Assembly (NCBI GenBank): GCA_027488865.1 | Contig: JAIYAU010000002.1 | Coordinates: forward strand, 1-41,493 | DNA from: Cytophagaceae bacterium | GTDB lineage: Bacteria > Bacteroidota > Bacteroidia > Cytophagales > UBA9547 | Direction of reading: 5' to 3' | DNA length: 41,493 nt | Part shown: in pieces, positions 40,229-41,493 of the stretch | Position numbering within the stretch: the stretch's first letter is position 1 | How the letters are laid out: the number at the start of each line of letters is the position of its first letter | Notes under the pieces: generated by a model | The model's input: the letters and a program-made list of their open reading frames with translations, nothing else | Databases searched by the model: none | What the model was told of the DNA's origin: nothing | Program-made: the position numbers and the translations under genes

Positions 40229-40645
40229 ATGGCAACAAAAAAAACCTGGTCTGAAAAATTGCATTGTGATAAAGAGCCAAAAATCAAACGAATTGATTTT
40301 GATTTTGCAGACATTACAGCAAATAGCACTATGTTTATTGCAACACCGCAAATAATCGACAATTACATCAAGCAAATACCAAAAGGTAAAAAAGTATCAG
40401 TTCAAACAATGCGGAAGGACCTTGCTATTGAAAACAGAGCTGACCATACTTGCCCGGTTACGACAGGAATATTTTTACGAATTGTAGCAGAAGCAAATTT
40501 TGAAAGATACCAACAAACGAATTCACTCAAAGACATTACACCATTTTGGAGAGTTGTAGAACCTAACTCGACACTTTCAAAAAAGTTAACATTTGGACAA
40601 GACTTTATAGTAAGCCAAAGACAATCGGAAAAAATAATTGACTAA
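40229..40645 (+). CDS. MGMT-family domain protein
   Basis: The 138-residue basic protein resembles the DNA-binding/active-site module of O6-alkylguanine-DNA alkyltransferases: IPKGKKVSVQTMRKDLA (a winged-helix-like region), then RADHTCPVTTGIFLRIVAEA, where the alkyl acceptor PCHR of the classic enzymes is replaced by TCPVTTG (C75 followed by Pro), and ITPFWRVVEP. Proteins like this are annotated as MGMT family; without PCHR, alkyl transfer is doubtful, though C75 might serve. It starts 1 base after the preceding stop, and its stop codon runs into a 19-base A tract. Low-GC codon use fits the accessory region. Confidence 0.6.
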   Translation: MATKKTWSEKLHCDKEPKIKRIDFDFADITANSTMFIATPQIIDNYIKQIPKGKKVSVQTMRKDLAIENRADHTCPVTTGIFLRIVAEANFERYQQTNSLKDITPFWRVVEPNSTLSKKLTFGQDFIVSQRQSEKIID

Positions 40646-40662
40646 AAAAAAAAAAAAAAAAA
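40644..40662. repeat. Homopolymer tract of 19 A
   Basis: An unbroken A19 overlaps the TAA stop of the MGMT-family gene (40643-40645). With the T16 tract at 41379-41394 it flanks the gene-free end of the window. Confidence 0.85.
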
Positions 40663-40991
40663 CAGCCACTAACAACTAAGTTTTCACTTGCTTGTATAAG
40701 CATTTACGAAGGCCATAGAAAATAAACTATTTGAGTAAACACTGTTTCATAGTTCAAAAACGAGAGTTTTTGAGACGGTTTGTGCGGCTGGTCGGTACAA
40801 GCTGTAATTATAGGCTGCTAGATTGTGAAGCAATAATTTCAACTATTTTTTAAAATATGGACATCAAAGATTATACTAGGCCAATATTGTTTAGTTGTAG
40901 GCCTAACCCCTCATCTGGGTTTAGGGGGCGTTTTCAGAATCAGGTTTTTTTAAGTAATGTCTTATTAGAAGATTGGGAGAGCTTCAGTCAT

Positions 40992-41109
40992 ATCAGCCTA
41001 TATACTTTCGTTCTATATCCTACGGTGTAGGTTTCTACTTCCTTTCTACTAGGGTTCTATGAGCTATCTATAAAGTGTATAATTGTGAATTGCTAATTGA
41101 CAATAGTGA
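40992..41109. repeat. 118-bp direct repeat, copy 1
   Basis: It begins ATCAGCCTATATACTTTCG and contains the CCTACGGTGTAGG hairpin and TTCTACTTCCTTTCTACTAG. It is nearly identical to 41163-41280, 171 bases downstream; differences include A/C in the ATATAC/ATCTAC and GAGCTA/GAGGTA positions. Confidence 0.85.
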
Positions 41110-41162
41110 GTGGATAATTGATAATTGTCAATTGTAAACAGGGTTTAGTGGTTATTCCTAAA

Positions 41163-41280
41163 ATCAGCCTATCTACTTTCGTTCTATATCCTATGGTGTA
41201 GGTTTCTACTTCCTTTCTACTAGGGTTCTATGAGGTATCTATAAAGTGTATAATTGTGAATTGCTAATTGACCATTGTGA
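41163..41280. repeat. 118-bp direct repeat, copy 2
   Basis: The second copy of the 40992-41109 element; its central hairpin reads CCTATGGTGTAGG. It is followed by a dense series of TTGATAATTG / TTGTGAATTG units to 41360. Confidence 0.85.
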
Positions 41281-41378
41281 ATTGAGAATTGATAATGGTA
41301 AATTGATAATTGTGAATTGATAATTGTCAATTGTAAACGGTAAATTGATAATTGAAAATAATTCAATCTTCAGGGGAC

Positions 41379-41394
41379 TTTTTTTTTTTTTTTT
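41379..41394. repeat. Homopolymer tract of 16 T
   Basis: T16 follows CAGGGGAC. It is the reverse-orientation counterpart of the A19 tract at 40644-40662. Confidence 0.85.
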
Positions 41395-41493
41395 CAAATG
41401 GATTGCACTCTGAGGGCTTATGTTTGCAAAAGAAATCCAATCATCCTTGAGGGGAAAGGATTGCGAAAACGTAAAAATTAAGATTTAAACCAA

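Larger units (their letters stand above)
40663..41493. other. Gene-free 830-bp stretch
   Basis: No gene is supported. The stretch holds the duplicated 118-bp element, AATTGATAATTG / AATTGTGAATTG mini-repeats (mainly 41080-41360) and GCTGGTCGGTAC-type unique sequence near 40790. Hairpins are short. The last 100 bases (41395-41493) show nothing recognisable. Confidence 0.5.

Noticed and set aside
39835-40645. A working Pnkp/Hen1 RNA-repair cassette
   Set aside because: Hen1 is cut after about 74 residues and no Pnkp polynucleotide kinase-ligase is found.
40992-41280. CRISPR array
   Set aside because: Only two 118-bp copies with a 53-bp gap, far longer than CRISPR repeats, and no cas genes.

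Overview
The window reads as chromosomal DNA of an AT-rich member of the Bacteroidota, probably of the Cytophagales type; this is inferred from gene content and signals. Supporting signs: start codons lack Shine-Dalgarno sequences, several genes are preceded by the Bacteroidota -7 element TAnnTTTG, and families typical of the phylum are present (DUF3078, DUF4412, DUF983, DUF7009, YfiR, zinc-less SIR2, YbiT-type ABC-F, menaquinone genes). No rRNA, tRNA or CRISPR array was seen.

Region 1 (1-16.5 kb) is mostly housekeeping. It opens with the 3' part of an MBOAT O-acyltransferase. An inverted PaaE-like reductase and an unknown gene separate this from an SGNH-hydrolase gene that is its likely partner in cell-surface acylation. 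Next come a sirtuin, a DUF7009-moaA pair coupled by TAATG, and menaquinone genes in two blocks: menD on the minus strand, and menI-like plus menF on the plus strand. A Cache-HAMP sensor that stops after a DHp-like helix and a DUF4412 protein lie between these blocks. An ABC-F ATPase and an lspA-tyrA pair follow.

Region 2 (16.5-21.4 kb) is an accessory patch. It has short AT-rich repeats, a lipoprotein gene, an AraC regulator next to an SDR oxidoreductase, a group II intron relic on the minus strand, a three-gene regulator/antitoxin/ParE-toxin cluster whose regulator appears frameshifted, and two families of interspersed repeats (a 52-bp REP-like element in two copies and a 49-bp tandem repeat).

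Region 3 (21.4-39.8 kb) returns to core genes: DUF983, DUF3078, an alpha/beta hydrolase, an ABC exporter coupled to a siroheme-type precorrin-2 dehydrogenase, an ISL3 transposase N-terminal fragment, fumC, a lipoprotein-radical SAM/SPASM-hisH operon, an HBM-HAMP-GAF sensor lacking an output domain, recJ, a YfiR protein, an acyl-CoA dehydrogenase, an AraC regulator and an RlmI-like methyltransferase.

Region 4 (39.8-41.5 kb) is decayed: a Hen1 N-terminal fragment, an unassigned gene tail, an MGMT-family protein, then a gene-free stretch with a duplicated 118-bp element lying between a 19-base A run and a 16-base T run.

No single new system is demonstrated. The best candidates for a second look are the lipoprotein-rSAM-hisH operon, the two output-less sensors, the frameshifted TA cluster among REP-like repeats, and the Hen1 remnant.
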